Virus record (IMG/VR): IMGVR_UViG_3300037189_013284
Location: 1 to 21,188 of that record
Reading direction: 5' to 3' (one strand)
Source: a virus
DNA length: 21,188 nucleotides
Shown: in pieces, positions 14,687 to 21,188 of the stretch
How positions within the stretch are numbered: the stretch's first letter is position 1
Layout: each line of letters opens with the position of its first letter
Position numbers and translations under genes: made by a program
The notes under the pieces: generated by a model
Seen by the model: the letters and a program-made list of their open reading frames with translations, nothing else
The model's database searches: none
Told to the model about the DNA's origin: nothing

Positions 14687-16600
14687 TCACCAGCTCCCGA
14701 CGAATCCGCCGGATCGCGGCGCCGGCTGTGGCCTTGGGCGGGGCCGCTGCTGTTCGGGCAGCTTGCCTAGGCTCGCCTCGATCTGATCCCACATGGTCGC
14801 CCGGTTGTAGCGCCTAGCCACCAGCTGGAGGGCGGCATAGGCCATCCTGGTGCAGTCGCCGCCTTCGTCATGCGATCCCGCAGGCATCTCCCAGCGATAG
14901 CTCACTTGCCCCCTGTCGCGCTTCGGAATGCGCTTCCATGGGAACAGCTCCGCCAGGAATTCATCCGAGCTGGCCACGCCTAGATGCAGATACCCCGGCC
15001 CCGGGGTGTCGATTCTCAGCCGGGTCTGCAGCTGCTTAATGCTCGCGTCATAGCCCAGCTCATACAGCAGCACGCCACGCGCCTGCTTGCCGCTTACGCC
15101 CTTGTTGCGCCTGTCCACCTCCACCGGTGCACCCTTGCCGATCAGCACCTTCCCCTGAACGCCAGATCCCTTCATCGGCACCCACAGCCCGCCGCGGCCC
15201 ATGCACCACTTCCGCATCTCATATGAAGGGCTGCCGCCATCATCAATCCCGCCGATCTTCATTCGCAGTTCGGTGCCATCCTGCCGGCGCCATCGAGTAC
15301 CCGCCACCGCATCAAGCTGATTCAACGTGTCGGCGTGCTCCGGGTCGCCGTCAATTTCAAAATGCCCCAGGTGCCAACCTTCCTCCCCGCGGCCCCATCC
15401 CCAGATCGTTACCACCAGCCGCTCATCCGTGGTGCCGCCGCCGCCCTGCCGGTCCACCCCGGCGGTGATCATCAGCACGCCATCAGGCACCACGCCATCG
15501 GCGTACCCATTCCCGGCCGACACGTCCGCGCGGCGCTTCTCCAGTTCGTCGCCGGTGAGCTTCGTAGTGATCGTGTCTTCCCATGGTTCCCCCAGCACCG
15601 TGTTATGGAACGCCTGCATGGCGTCTGGGTCGCCTTTCTGCATTGCCTGCAGGGCTTCGGCGTGCTCCCGCACCAAGACGGCCCAGTCGGCCGCAGGGCT
15701 GTAGCTGTAGGCCGCCCAGATATGGAAGCTCACTAGCCCGGGCTGCTGGCTTACCGCCGTTGCTCGCCACTCGCCGCGCTCCACCATCCATCGCTTTTTG
15801 CTGTGTGGGATTGGCTCGGCGCAGTTCTCGCATTCGTACCGGCCGGCATTCTCGCCCTCGCGGATCATCTGCTCCCACCTCAATACCTGCATCACCTGGC
15901 AGAAAGGGCACGGCACATAGAAGCGCCGCTGATCACCACGCAGAAACCACTCCTCAGTCTTGCCTCCCTTGAAGATCGGAGTACCACCTAATCCAATCTT
16001 TCGATCCCAATAGTAGTCCGCCCGATTGCGGCCTAGCTTGATCGGGTCGCCTTCGTCCAGCTTCGGGTAAGCGTCCGGCTCATCAAATAGAACCACCTTC
16101 CGCGACTTGCGCCGGAAGCTGCGACCGCTTGCGGCGTTCACAATATCAATCAGCCCACCATTAGACAGCTGTTTCAGCAGAATCGTATTACTCGCAGTGT
16201 TCCTAGCTTTGCTCTCTGAGATCAACCCACGCAAGCACGGCGTATCCTCAAACAGTGCCTTTACCTCTTCCTTGCTATATCCCTCTGCGTCTTCTTTAAC
16301 CGGTTGCACAATCATCACCGGGCACGGGTCCTGGTGGCTGAACTGCTGAATCACAACGCCCAGCATCTTCGTCCAGCCGATCCGCGCGCTCTTCATTATC
16401 GCCACCGTCTCAACCGTTGGATCGGTGAACGAATCGAGGATCTGCCGCTGGTATGGCAGTGTTTTCCACCTTCCCTTCTCTGCCGCGTTGCCGGTCATAA
16501 CCGCGAACTCATCCGCGTAGTCGCTCAGTCGCAGCCGCGGCGGTGGCTTGAAGCCCCCCAGGATCTGCGCCATCAACTCCCCCACGTCGGCCGTGATCAC
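14687..16600 (-). CDS. Terminase large subunit (lambda gpA family)
   Basis: A 637-aa DNA-packaging motor. The ATPase part has the gpA-type adenine/Walker A region (LPYQRQILDSF and MKSARIGWTK, Lys70-Lys78) and Walker B KVVLFDEPD (168-176). A Cys4 zinc-finger-like insert follows (CPFC at 231-234, CENC at 257-260). The nuclease part has the expected acidic positions: Asp383 in TAGVDRQG, Asp453/Asp454 in GGIDDGG and Asp582 in HDEGGDC. It would cut concatemers and pump DNA into the prohead with TerS. The GTG start (16598-16600) overlaps the TerS stop as GTGA. Length is close to lambda gpA (641 aa). Confidence 0.96.
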   Translation of the reverse strand: MITADVGELMAQILGGFKPPPRLRLSDYADEFAVMTGNAAEKGRWKTLPYQRQILDSFTDPTVETVAIMKSARIGWTKMLGVVIQQFSHQDPCPVMIVQPVKEDAEGYSKEEVKALFEDTPCLRGLISESKARNTASNTILLKQLSNGGLIDIVNAASGRSFRRKSRKVVLFDEPDAYPKLDEGDPIKLGRNRADYYWDRKIGLGGTPIFKGGKTEEWFLRGDQRRFYVPCPFCQVMQVLRWEQMIREGENAGRYECENCAEPIPHSKKRWMVERGEWRATAVSQQPGLVSFHIWAAYSYSPAADWAVLVREHAEALQAMQKGDPDAMQAFHNTVLGEPWEDTITTKLTGDELEKRRADVSAGNGYADGVVPDGVLMITAGVDRQGGGGTTDERLVVTIWGWGRGEEGWHLGHFEIDGDPEHADTLNQLDAVAGTRWRRQDGTELRMKIGGIDDGGSPSYEMRKWCMGRGGLWVPMKGSGVQGKVLIGKGAPVEVDRRNKGVSGKQARGVLLYELGYDASIKQLQTRLRIDTPGPGYLHLGVASSDEFLAELFPWKRIPKRDRGQVSYRWEMPAGSHDEGGDCTRMAYAALQLVARRYNRATMWDQIEASLGKLPEQQRPRPRPQPAPRSGGFVGSW

Positions 16601-17154
16601 GCCCGCACCTCCCCAGCCGCCAGCTCATCCAACGCATCGCGGATCAGCGCCGTCAGTAGCTCCACCTCCTCCAAGTCCAAATGAGGAATCCGCTGCTTCG
16701 CCGTGCTCGGCACCCCCAACAGCCGCGTGCGGGTGATGTTGACGGCCTGGCCCCAGGCCAGCTTTACATCCTCGCGGCGCAACAGCTCGCGCTCCTTCTC
16801 CTGTCGTGCCAGCTCAGCGAGCAGTCGCTTCTCGCGCTCATGCCTGGCGCGCTCATCGTTGTAGTCGGGCACCTCGCCATCAGCAGCGCGCGGGCGTTGC
16901 GGCGCCGCTGGGGCCGCTGGGGTTGGCTCTGGTGGCGCCTGGCGCACGGCGGCCGGCCGCAGCGGCCGTGGAGCGCTGTTGGTCTGCCTACGGCTGATCT
17001 GTCCCCACAGCTCCTCCAACCCCTCGCGCTGTATCAGCCGGGTGCCATTCGGCCCCGGCTCGGTCGGCAGCTCGCCTGACCGGATCTTCCTGTAGACGCT
17101 GCCTCGGCTCTTGAAACCGAGCACAGTTGCCGCCTGATCAACCGTGATCAGCAC
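16597..17154 (-). CDS. Terminase small subunit (Nu1-like)
   Basis: A 185-aa protein directly upstream of and overlapping terL. Residues 1-50 are a winged-helix DNA-binding domain with a MerR/excisionase-like recognition helix (VDQAATVLGFKSRGSVYRKIRSGELP). A Pro/Ala linker (about 58-92) leads to a charged helical C-terminus (NDERARHEREKRLLAELARQEKERELLRRED, then QAVNITRTRLLGVPSTAKQRIPHLDLEE), the arrangement of lambda gpNu1 and relatives. It recognises the packaging site and recruits TerL. An in-frame TGA lies just upstream of the GTG at 17152-17154, so a longer start is ruled out. Immediately upstream is a cluster of TGTCACA inverted repeats, a good candidate for its binding site. Confidence 0.88.
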   Translation of the reverse strand: MLITVDQAATVLGFKSRGSVYRKIRSGELPTEPGPNGTRLIQREGLEELWGQISRRQTNSAPRPLRPAAVRQAPPEPTPAAPAAPQRPRAADGEVPDYNDERARHEREKRLLAELARQEKERELLRREDVKLAWGQAVNITRTRLLGVPSTAKQRIPHLDLEEVELLTALIRDALDELAAGEVRA

Positions 17155-17372
17155 CTGAAACGCTTGTCACACTTGGCTGTCACATTAGCGGCGACTGTGA
17201 CAAGCTAATGTGACAAACCCGGCCTAGGGAGGGGAAAATCCTGTCCTGACCTAGCTTGTCACACTCTTTTGACACCGTTATCAAGATAGAAACCGTGGTT
17301 TGAATACACCTCAAAATCAGGAGGCCAAGAAGGACCCAAAATTTTCTCCAACTTGTTACCCTCTACTTATAC
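17155..17372 (-). promoter_or_regulatory. Non-coding region before terS: candidate packaging site or operator
   Basis: This 218-bp gap is more AT-rich than most of the window and lies between the virion-type gene and terS. The terS-proximal half carries five TGTCACA/TGTGACA cores (listed separately). In lambda-type phages the cos site, including binding sites for the small terminase, lies just upstream of the terminase genes, so this is the expected place. It could equally be a promoter-operator region for the late operon, as no other sizeable gap exists upstream of it for 3 kb. I see no convincing -35/-10 pair. Confidence 0.55.
17162..17276. repeat. Nested inverted repeats of TGTCACA upstream of terS
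   Basis: Exact elements: GCTTGTCACA (17162-17171); TGTCACATTAGC (17178-17189) with its perfect 12-bp inverse GCTAATGTGACA (17204-17215); TGTGACAAGCTA (17196-17207) with its perfect 12-bp inverse TAGCTTGTCACA (17252-17263). A half-match TTGACACC lies at 17269-17276. Two different 12-bp inverted repeats share an overlapping central arm, so alternative hairpins or paired protein sites are possible. Confidence 0.9.
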
Positions 17373-18263
17373 CTATCGTTTGCGTTTTAAGTTTCTATCC
17401 AGCGCGGCCATAAAGTGCTGACGAAATACTCTATTGTATTCCTTTAAGGCAATGCCCTTAATGTCATATCTCCTTTCGTAGTTTGGTTGATCAACAACAT
17501 TAAGAACTCGTGTGAACTTCCTCCGATAACCGATAGTCTGCGGCCGGCCACGCTTGCCGCTGCCTTTGCCTGTCCCGCCCTTCGGCCCTGGGCCAGTGCG
17601 GACGGCTACGGCTATTGGCTCGGCACCAAGCTGCCAGCGGCTTGGTCCGGTGCCGTCGGATCGGAGCATGAAGAAATCCCTTTCGCGGCGCTTAGCGCCA
17701 CTGCGGCCACGCGAGCCAGGATCTGCGCCTCGGGTGGCGTTGGCGGTGTAGCCCGCATCAGAGAAGGCCCGCAGCCTGGAGAGGACCTGGGTGTACTGCG
17801 GCCCCTTGAGGTTGCCGTAGCGGTCCAGCTTGAGGCCGCGGCCAGTGGGCGTGATGAACTGATCCGGCCCGATCAACCCGGCCCGCCTCAGCTTGACTTC
17901 GGTGGACTTGGGCCCCCGATCCCCGCCACGGGATTGCAGCTCCATGTAACGGCCCGAGGGTGTGCCGCCTGACTGTGGGTTGAATCCTGCCCCGGTGTTC
18001 AGCCTCTCCCCGTAGTTGAAGCCGACATAGCTAGACAGGTTCTCAGGCTTAGCGAATGAGGCCACCAGGCCGCGCCGTGTCCAGGCCACAGGGCCCCCTT
18101 GGATCTTGGGTAGCACCTGCCGTCTCAACGCTTCCTTGGCGTCCTTGGCGCTGCTGCTCATAGCGCGCGCCGTTGTCCAACCCAGCTCCCCATGGGCCGC
18201 GGCCACCCATCGGGCCATGGCGCTCACCTGGCTGGCGTCAACCTCAACCGTCAGCAGGCTCAC
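17373..18263 (-). CDS. Virion-type protein of unknown function
   Basis: A 296-aa protein that I recognise only by pattern. It starts at GTG 18261-18263. The N-terminal helix (ARWVAAAHGELGWTTARAMSSSAKDAKEALRRQVLPK) and the conserved-looking block GRYMELQSRGGDRGPKSTEVKLRRAGLIG, LDRYGNLKGPQYTQVLSRL and C-terminal RRYDIKGIALKEYNRVFRQHFMAALDRNLKR resemble a widespread but uncharacterised phage protein usually found among head/tail genes. A gpZ-like minor tail role has been proposed for similar-looking proteins, but I cannot support it here. Lys/Arg-rich, with a Gly-rich linker (GPGPKGGTGKGSGKRG). Its location before terS and next to ruvC is unusual. The last ~150 nt of the gene are markedly AT-rich. 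Confidence 0.7.
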   Translation of the reverse strand: MSLLTVEVDASQVSAMARWVAAAHGELGWTTARAMSSSAKDAKEALRRQVLPKIQGGPVAWTRRGLVASFAKPENLSSYVGFNYGERLNTGAGFNPQSGGTPSGRYMELQSRGGDRGPKSTEVKLRRAGLIGPDQFITPTGRGLKLDRYGNLKGPQYTQVLSRLRAFSDAGYTANATRGADPGSRGRSGAKRRERDFFMLRSDGTGPSRWQLGAEPIAVAVRTGPGPKGGTGKGSGKRGRPQTIGYRRKFTRVLNVVDQPNYERRYDIKGIALKEYNRVFRQHFMAALDRNLKRKR

Positions 18264-18317
18264 GATCTACGGGCCGGACATGCAATACATGTTGCCCGGG
18301 ATTCAGGGTGCAGCGCA

Positions 18318-18788
18318 TTATCCGGCCTGCCTGCTGCCGTAGGCCGCAAGCAGGGCGGCCTCAGCAATGCCATCATCCCCGCGCCGCGGCCACCAGTGAG
18401 AGGAAGAGGGAAGCAGCCTGGAGGCGATCGCCACGGCTGCCGCCTTGTCACTGGGCACGCCCATAGCGCGCTTCCAGACGGCGGGCCGCGCGACGGTGAC
18501 CGGCACGCCGCTGGCCTGCAGGAAGCCCAGCAGGGCGCCGTAGTTCTGGCCGGTGCGGAAGCTGGAGGCCACGCCTTGGCGGGGCATACTCTGTTGCTGC
18601 TCCACCCATGCGTGGCTGGGGGCCCAGTCCCGAAGGAGAGCACCGAGGCGGGCTAGATCGATCTCTCCTTTGCCGGCCACCTTCACCACCGGCATGGCGG
18701 CGGCTTGGATGATGGCTCCGCTGTGGAGCAGGGCCAAGCCGCCGGACAGGCCGGGGTCAATGCCGAGGATGCGGGCCTCACGGCTCAC
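18318..18788 (-). CDS. RuvC-like Holliday junction resolvase
   Basis: A 156-aa RNase H-fold nuclease. The start is GTG 18786-18788, overlapping the upstream TGA as GTGA; longer in-frame starts would lie inside that gene. Catalytic residues are in place: Asp11 in GIDPGLSGG, Glu63 in WVEQQQSMPRQG, and Asp138/Asp139 in RRGDDGIAEAALLA. The GQNYGALLGFL and PAVWKRAMG segments fit the phage RuvC branch. It would cleave four-way junctions or branched replication products, needed before packaging. It is a little shorter than bacterial RuvC (~170 aa). It is the last of a run of overlapping short genes and is followed by a 54-nt gap. Confidence 0.88.
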   Translation of the reverse strand: MSREARILGIDPGLSGGLALLHSGAIIQAAAMPVVKVAGKGEIDLARLGALLRDWAPSHAWVEQQQSMPRQGVASSFRTGQNYGALLGFLQASGVPVTVARPAVWKRAMGVPSDKAAAVAIASRLLPSSSHWWPRRGDDGIAEAALLAAYGSRQAG

Positions 18789-19009
18789 GGCTGCCCACCC
18801 CAGGAGATCCGCAGGAACCGGGCCACCGAATCGCGGCGCAGGTGAAGGCGTGAGCCCCGGCCGCTGAGGGGCTGGAGGCAGGCCAGGCCTTCCCCCACGC
18901 CACGGCGCACGCGGTAGCGCCGGCCCTCCAATGCCCACACGTCACCGACGCGGAAGCGATCAGGGCGGGGGGCCTGGGGATCGATGGCGGTGAAGGCCGA
19001 GCAGGTCAT
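18785..19009 (-). CDS. Hypothetical protein (74 aa)
   Basis: Starts MTCSAFTAIDPQ; ATGA overlap with the previous stop decides the start. It contains RPDRFRVGDVWALEGRRYRVRRGVGEGLACLQPLSG, which reads like a small beta-barrel (SH3-like) with many arginines. No family recognised. Overlap with ruvC (GTGA) suggests it is co-translated and may be an accessory to it, or a nucleic-acid binding protein. Confidence 0.6.
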   Translation of the reverse strand: MTCSAFTAIDPQAPRPDRFRVGDVWALEGRRYRVRRGVGEGLACLQPLSGRGSRLHLRRDSVARFLRISWGGQP

Positions 19010-19278
19010 GCGCTGGCCTCGATGGCGCGGCGAAGGGAAGGCCAGCTGGTGGCGCCCCATTCGTGCGCGTGCTCAAGGGTCGCCAGGATGCAGATACGCT
19101 CCTCCTGCTTTCCCTGTTGCCTGCCGGCCTGGTAGGCATCCTCGGCTGTTTGGCATGCCATGGCCTCGCGGGCGGCTTCGGCCAGCTCCTGCGCGGCCAG
19201 GCGGTCGGACTCCAGGGCGGCGGCGGCCTGCTCGATGAAAGGAAGCAGGCGGCGCATGGTCGGGTTGGTGGCGCTCAC
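19006..19278 (-). CDS. Hypothetical helical protein (90 aa)
   Basis: Predicted to be almost wholly alpha-helical and Ala/Glu/Arg-rich (LLPFIEQAAAALESDRLAAQELAEAAREAMACQTAEDAYQAGRQQGKQEERICILATLEHAHEWG). No family recognised. ATGA overlaps on both sides place it in a five-gene translationally coupled run from 19842 to 18318. Confidence 0.6.
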   Translation of the reverse strand: MSATNPTMRRLLPFIEQAAAALESDRLAAQELAEAAREAMACQTAEDAYQAGRQQGKQEERICILATLEHAHEWGATSWPSLRRAIEASA

Positions 19279-19502
19279 GGCTTGCCCTCCGCGCCACGAA
19301 AGAGGAAGGCCACGGCCTCCTCGCAGGTGAGCGGCCGGCCTGCGGCCTGCTCGTGGGCGATCAGCTCAGCGGCTGCGTGCGCGAGCACAGCAGCGGCGGC
19401 GGACTGCATCCATTGGTCACTGATGCCGGCGGCATCGAGCGCTTCGGCAAGGGCCACGGTGGAGCGGCCGAGTAGTGATTCGTTGGCGGTGGTGATGTCC
19501 AT
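19275..19502 (-). CDS. Hypothetical protein (75 aa)
   Basis: Starts at MDITTANESLLGRSTVALAEAL, 4 nt after the previous stop. A longer in-frame version would overlap the upstream gene by ~170 nt and has a shadow-like composition, so it is rejected. The visible protein is helical and Ala-rich, with GRPLTCEEAVAFLFRGAEG near the end. No family recognised. Confidence 0.6.
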   Translation of the reverse strand: MDITTANESLLGRSTVALAEALDAAGISDQWMQSAAAAVLAHAAAELIAHEQAAGRPLTCEEAVAFLFRGAEGKP

Positions 19503-19506
19503 GGGG

Positions 19507-19842
19507 TCAAAACTTCGGGGGTTTGATTGTCCAGAATGGAGCGCCAGTCTTGAGGGTTGCGCTGCCGTTGCCTTCTGCCGTCTTTTTGGCAGTCTTAAGG
19601 ATGGCTTCAATCTCCTTGATGTCTTCGGGGTAGCTCCAAGATGTGCGGCCGGCGCAATAGCTAAAGCTCCAGTCATTGTGGCTGAAGCCGCCTTGGTCTA
19701 CCTCGCCAGCTTCGGCCAGCTGATCTAACCGATCCAGCAGAGCTGCGTCGATGGCTTGCAGCCGGGCGATGGCGGCCCGGTTGGTAGTGATCATATTGAG
19801 GATTGCATCAGCGCCCAACTGGCTGTAGTCAAGGTCAGCCAT
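19507..19842 (-). CDS. Hypothetical protein (111 aa), cyanophage-like
   Basis: An N-terminal helical half (ADAILNMITTNRAAIARLQAIDAALLDRLDQLAEAGEVDQGGF) leads to a C-terminal block SHNDWSFSYCAGRTSWSYPEDIKEIEAILKTAKKTAEGNGSATLKTG and WTIKPPK. The 'W.ysypedi...e...k.ak..e...G.a......fW.i..p' layout looks conserved and I associate it, without proof, with cyanobacterial phages and prophages. Function unknown. Its start overlaps the stop of the small membrane ORF by 8 nt. Confidence 0.72.
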   Translation of the reverse strand: MADLDYSQLGADAILNMITTNRAAIARLQAIDAALLDRLDQLAEAGEVDQGGFSHNDWSFSYCAGRTSWSYPEDIKEIEAILKTAKKTAEGNGSATLKTGAPFWTIKPPKF

Positions 19843-20014
19843 GAATGACTGCCGCGAAGATGGCCAGGAAGAACAGGAACAGGGCTAGGTCACCTGTCCG
19901 CTGTGGATTAATACGAAGCATGGCTGTAGGTGTGGTGTTGCGCCGGCAGGATTGACCCACCAGCCCGCCAACCTTACAACATGAGTAAGGCCCGCTGTGG
20001 TGGGTCTGTCGCAT
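19835..20014 (-). CDS. Small ORF with C-terminal membrane segment
   Basis: Two possible starts: ATG 20012-20014, 4 nt after the nuclease stop, giving 59 aa with a Cys-containing N-terminus (SCCKVGGLVGQSCRR); or ATG 19919-19921, giving 28 aa. Both end with a clear hydrophobic segment (LALFLFFLAIFAAVIHG). Neither has a good Shine-Dalgarno. The 8-nt overlap with the next gene suggests it could be real or simply a coupling leader. A hairpin (19954-20006) lies inside the longer version. Confidence 0.4.
   Translation of the reverse strand: MRQTHHSGPYSCCKVGGLVGQSCRRNTTPTAMLRINPQRTGDLALFLFFLAIFAAVIHG
19954..20006. repeat. 9-bp inverted repeat downstream of the nuclease gene
   Basis: GACCCACCA (19954-19962) pairs perfectly with TGGTGGGTC (19998-20006) across a 35-nt loop, with three further bases (AGC/GCT) pairable after a small bulge. 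No U-tract follows on either strand. It may be a weak attenuator after the nuclease gene. Confidence 0.45.
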
Positions 20015-20018
20015 TCGT

Positions 20019-20828
20019 TCACAGGCTGATGCCAGCCCGGCCGCCGGGGTGAAGCGCCCGCCAGGCGGCCCAGGCCCCAGCCCACGCCAGCAGGCACTTG
20101 GAGCGGCTGTAGAGGGGGGAGAAGGCCGTCCGGCCGGGCCGGGCCCAGAGGGTCTGGCCGTAGTCATACCAGAGGCCGTGGGTCGCCTCCAGGGCCATGT
20201 AGCCCCCCAGCTGGGCAGCGGTGCTGTAGGTGCTCCCCGCCTCACCCAACGTCTTCAGATCGGCCAGCACCCTGGGAGGCCCCTCAGAGGCCCAGGGAGG
20301 CCGCTGAGGCGTCGGCAGCGTGTCATCCACGTAGGCGAAGTCGAACGTGCCTGCTACGCGGCGCCTGAGGCAGCAGGTGGGCCGTTCGCTGGCGATCACC
20401 TCCACCAGGTCCCACCGAGGGTCGGTGATCAGCGGCTTGATCCAGTCCCGGTAGTCGCCGGCCTCCAGTTCCTGCAGCTCAGCCGCGCCGGCGCCATCGT
20501 TGCCGGGGCGGCGGAGACCCAGGAACAGCTCCAGTGCCCGGTGTGTCTGGTTGCCGCGGGGTTCCCAGGTGGCGCGGGTGGCCTCGATGCGGCCCAGGGC
20601 GTAGGGCGATTTATGCACCGACAGAACGCCGGTGACGCTCACCGGGAACTCCACCTCCCCCAGCCAGTACCGGTGTTCGGGGTCGCGGCGGTGGAGGCCG
20701 GGAATGGGCGGGAGCCAGGGGGTGGGGGCGGCTGTGGTGGCGGCTTGGGGCATGGCGGGGTGATGCGTGGTGGTGGTGCGTGGTGGTGCGACGGATCGGG
20801 GGCTGATCACCCGTTGCTGTGATCTCAT
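20019..20828 (-). CDS. PD-(D/E)XK (RecB-like) nuclease
   Basis: A protein of 269 aa from ATG 20826-20828, or 244 aa from ATG 20751-20753 (the residues between are low-complexity, Thr/Pro/His-rich). The RecB-type nuclease motifs are in order: His97 in GNQTHRALE, Glu148 in VIASERP, Asp163 in GTFDFAYV, Asp190-x-Lys192 in LADLKTLG, and the Q206xxxY210 motif in AAQLGGYMAL. This is the set found in phage Cas4/RecB-family exonucleases. It probably processes DNA ends for recombination or replication, perhaps working with the RuvC-like enzyme downstream. No helicase domain is present. A recombinase or single-strand-annealing partner may lie to the right of the window. Part of its 3' end matches the tail-tip linker repeat over 33 bp in inverse orientation. 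Confidence 0.85.
   Translation of the reverse strand: MRSQQRVISPRSVAPPRTTTTHHPAMPQAATTAAPTPWLPPIPGLHRRDPEHRYWLGEVEFPVSVTGVLSVHKSPYALGRIEATRATWEPRGNQTHRALELFLGLRRPGNDGAGAAELQELEAGDYRDWIKPLITDPRWDLVEVIASERPTCCLRRRVAGTFDFAYVDDTLPTPQRPPWASEGPPRVLADLKTLGEAGSTYSTAAQLGGYMALEATHGLWYDYGQTLWARPGRTAFSPLYSRSKCLLAWAGAWAAWRALHPGGRAGISL
20056..20088. repeat. 33-bp sequence shared, inverted, with the tail-tip gene (205-237)
   Basis: An exact GC-rich 33-bp match links this site and 205-237 on opposite strands. In the nuclease it encodes part of AWAGAWAAWRA; in the tail-tip gene it encodes Pro/Gly/Ser linker residues in another frame. The core contains the palindrome CCGCCAGGCGG. Confidence 0.9.
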
Positions 20829-21008
20829 CTACGGATCACGAGACGCAGTACGAGACAGGCCCGGAACGTTGGCTAGCGGCGAATGTTGGCCGCTCTGTTG
20901 GCGGCTTGCCAACATTCAGATTCGTTCCAGCGCAAGAGGTTTGTGGCGAATGTTGGCTTGTTGGCTATGTTGGCTGCTTCCGGGTGTGTGTATCCGTGTG
21001 AACGTCCC

Positions 21009-21050
<42 letters not shown>

Positions 21051-21067
21051 ACAACCAACATACCAAC

Positions 21068-21090
21068 ATATATATATATATATACATATA
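21068..21090. repeat. TA-rich dinucleotide run
   Basis: An alternating AT stretch (21068-21084), interrupted by C at 21085, continues to 21090. It is the most AT-rich, easily melted DNA in the window, next to repeat copies. That pairing (AT-rich plus iterated sites) is what one expects at a replication origin or strongly regulated promoter. Confidence 0.85.
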
Positions 21091-21188
21091 TCCCTTACGG
21101 GGACTGGGTTTTTGAATGTTGGCCCGCGACCAACATTCAGCCAACACAGCCAACATTCCCGCCAGCGCTCCGACGGGCCGCAGGAGAG

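Noticed and set aside
17155-17372. A clear sigma70-type promoter for the late operon
   Set aside because: No -35/-10 pair with good match and spacing could be found by eye; only the repeat cluster is supportable.
18424-18431. HIP1 palindrome GCGATCGC as proof of a cyanobacterial host
   Set aside because: Only one clear copy was seen in 21 kb, about what a GC-rich sequence gives by chance; it neither supports nor excludes a cyanobacterial (alpha-type, HIP1-poor) host.
20049-20822. A 257-codon plus-strand open frame antisense to the nuclease gene
   Set aside because: Translation is Gly/Pro-rich with no domain, whereas the minus strand carries an ordered set of RecB-nuclease motifs.

Overview
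The window is a 21.2 kb block of a tailed, siphovirus-type phage or prophage. Every convincing gene is on the minus strand, so transcription runs from right to left. The sequence is GC-rich, and neighbouring genes usually overlap by 1-4 nt (ATGA, GTGA, TGATG). The packaging, head and tail genes follow the lambda order: terS, terL, gpW-like, portal, protease/capsid, FII-like connector, tail terminator, tail tube, G/GT chaperones, tape measure, tail tip. No integrase, repressor or tRNA gene is visible, so a temperate lifestyle cannot be judged. A picocyanobacterial host (Synechococcus/Cyanobium-like) is a tentative guess: the tail-tip protein, the LamG-like protein and the 111-aa protein at 19.5-19.8 kb resemble, from memory, proteins of cyanobacterial siphoviruses and prophages. 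No search could be run.

Layout in transcription order. (1) 20829-21188: a non-coding stretch with about ten copies of TGTTGGC/GCCAACA, an (AG)18 microsatellite and a TA run. (2) 17373-20828: an early or accessory block with a PD-(D/E)XK RecB-like nuclease, a small membrane ORF, four short unknown proteins, a RuvC-like resolvase and a virion-type protein. (3) 17155-17372: a non-coding gap with nested inverted repeats of TGTCACA just upstream of terS, a candidate packaging (cos/pac) or operator region. (4) 9313-17154: terminase, gpW-like protein, portal, a protease-capsid fusion, small head proteins and an FII-like connector. (5) 6618-9308: an inserted module with two structural or adhesin-like proteins, one unknown protein and three small membrane/coiled-coil proteins. 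(6) 1-6621: tail terminator, tail tube, assembly chaperones with a canonical -1 slippery site (A AAA AAC), tape measure, a distal tail protein and a tail-tip protein that runs off the left edge.

How the genes fit together: TerS and TerL would load DNA through the portal into a shell made from the protease-capsid polyprotein. The gpW-like and FII-like proteins would complete the head-tail interface. The tail would be assembled from tube protein on the tape measure with help from the frameshifted G/GT chaperones, and ended by the terminator and tip proteins. The nuclease and RuvC-like enzyme would process recombining or replicating phage DNA, or resolve branches before packaging.

The strongest non-routine signals are the -1 frameshift site, the two different short-repeat arrays (one before terS, one at the right edge), the multidomain protease-capsid fusion, the membrane cassette inside the structural operon, and several exact tandem duplications, one of which shares 33 bp with the nuclease gene in opposite orientation.
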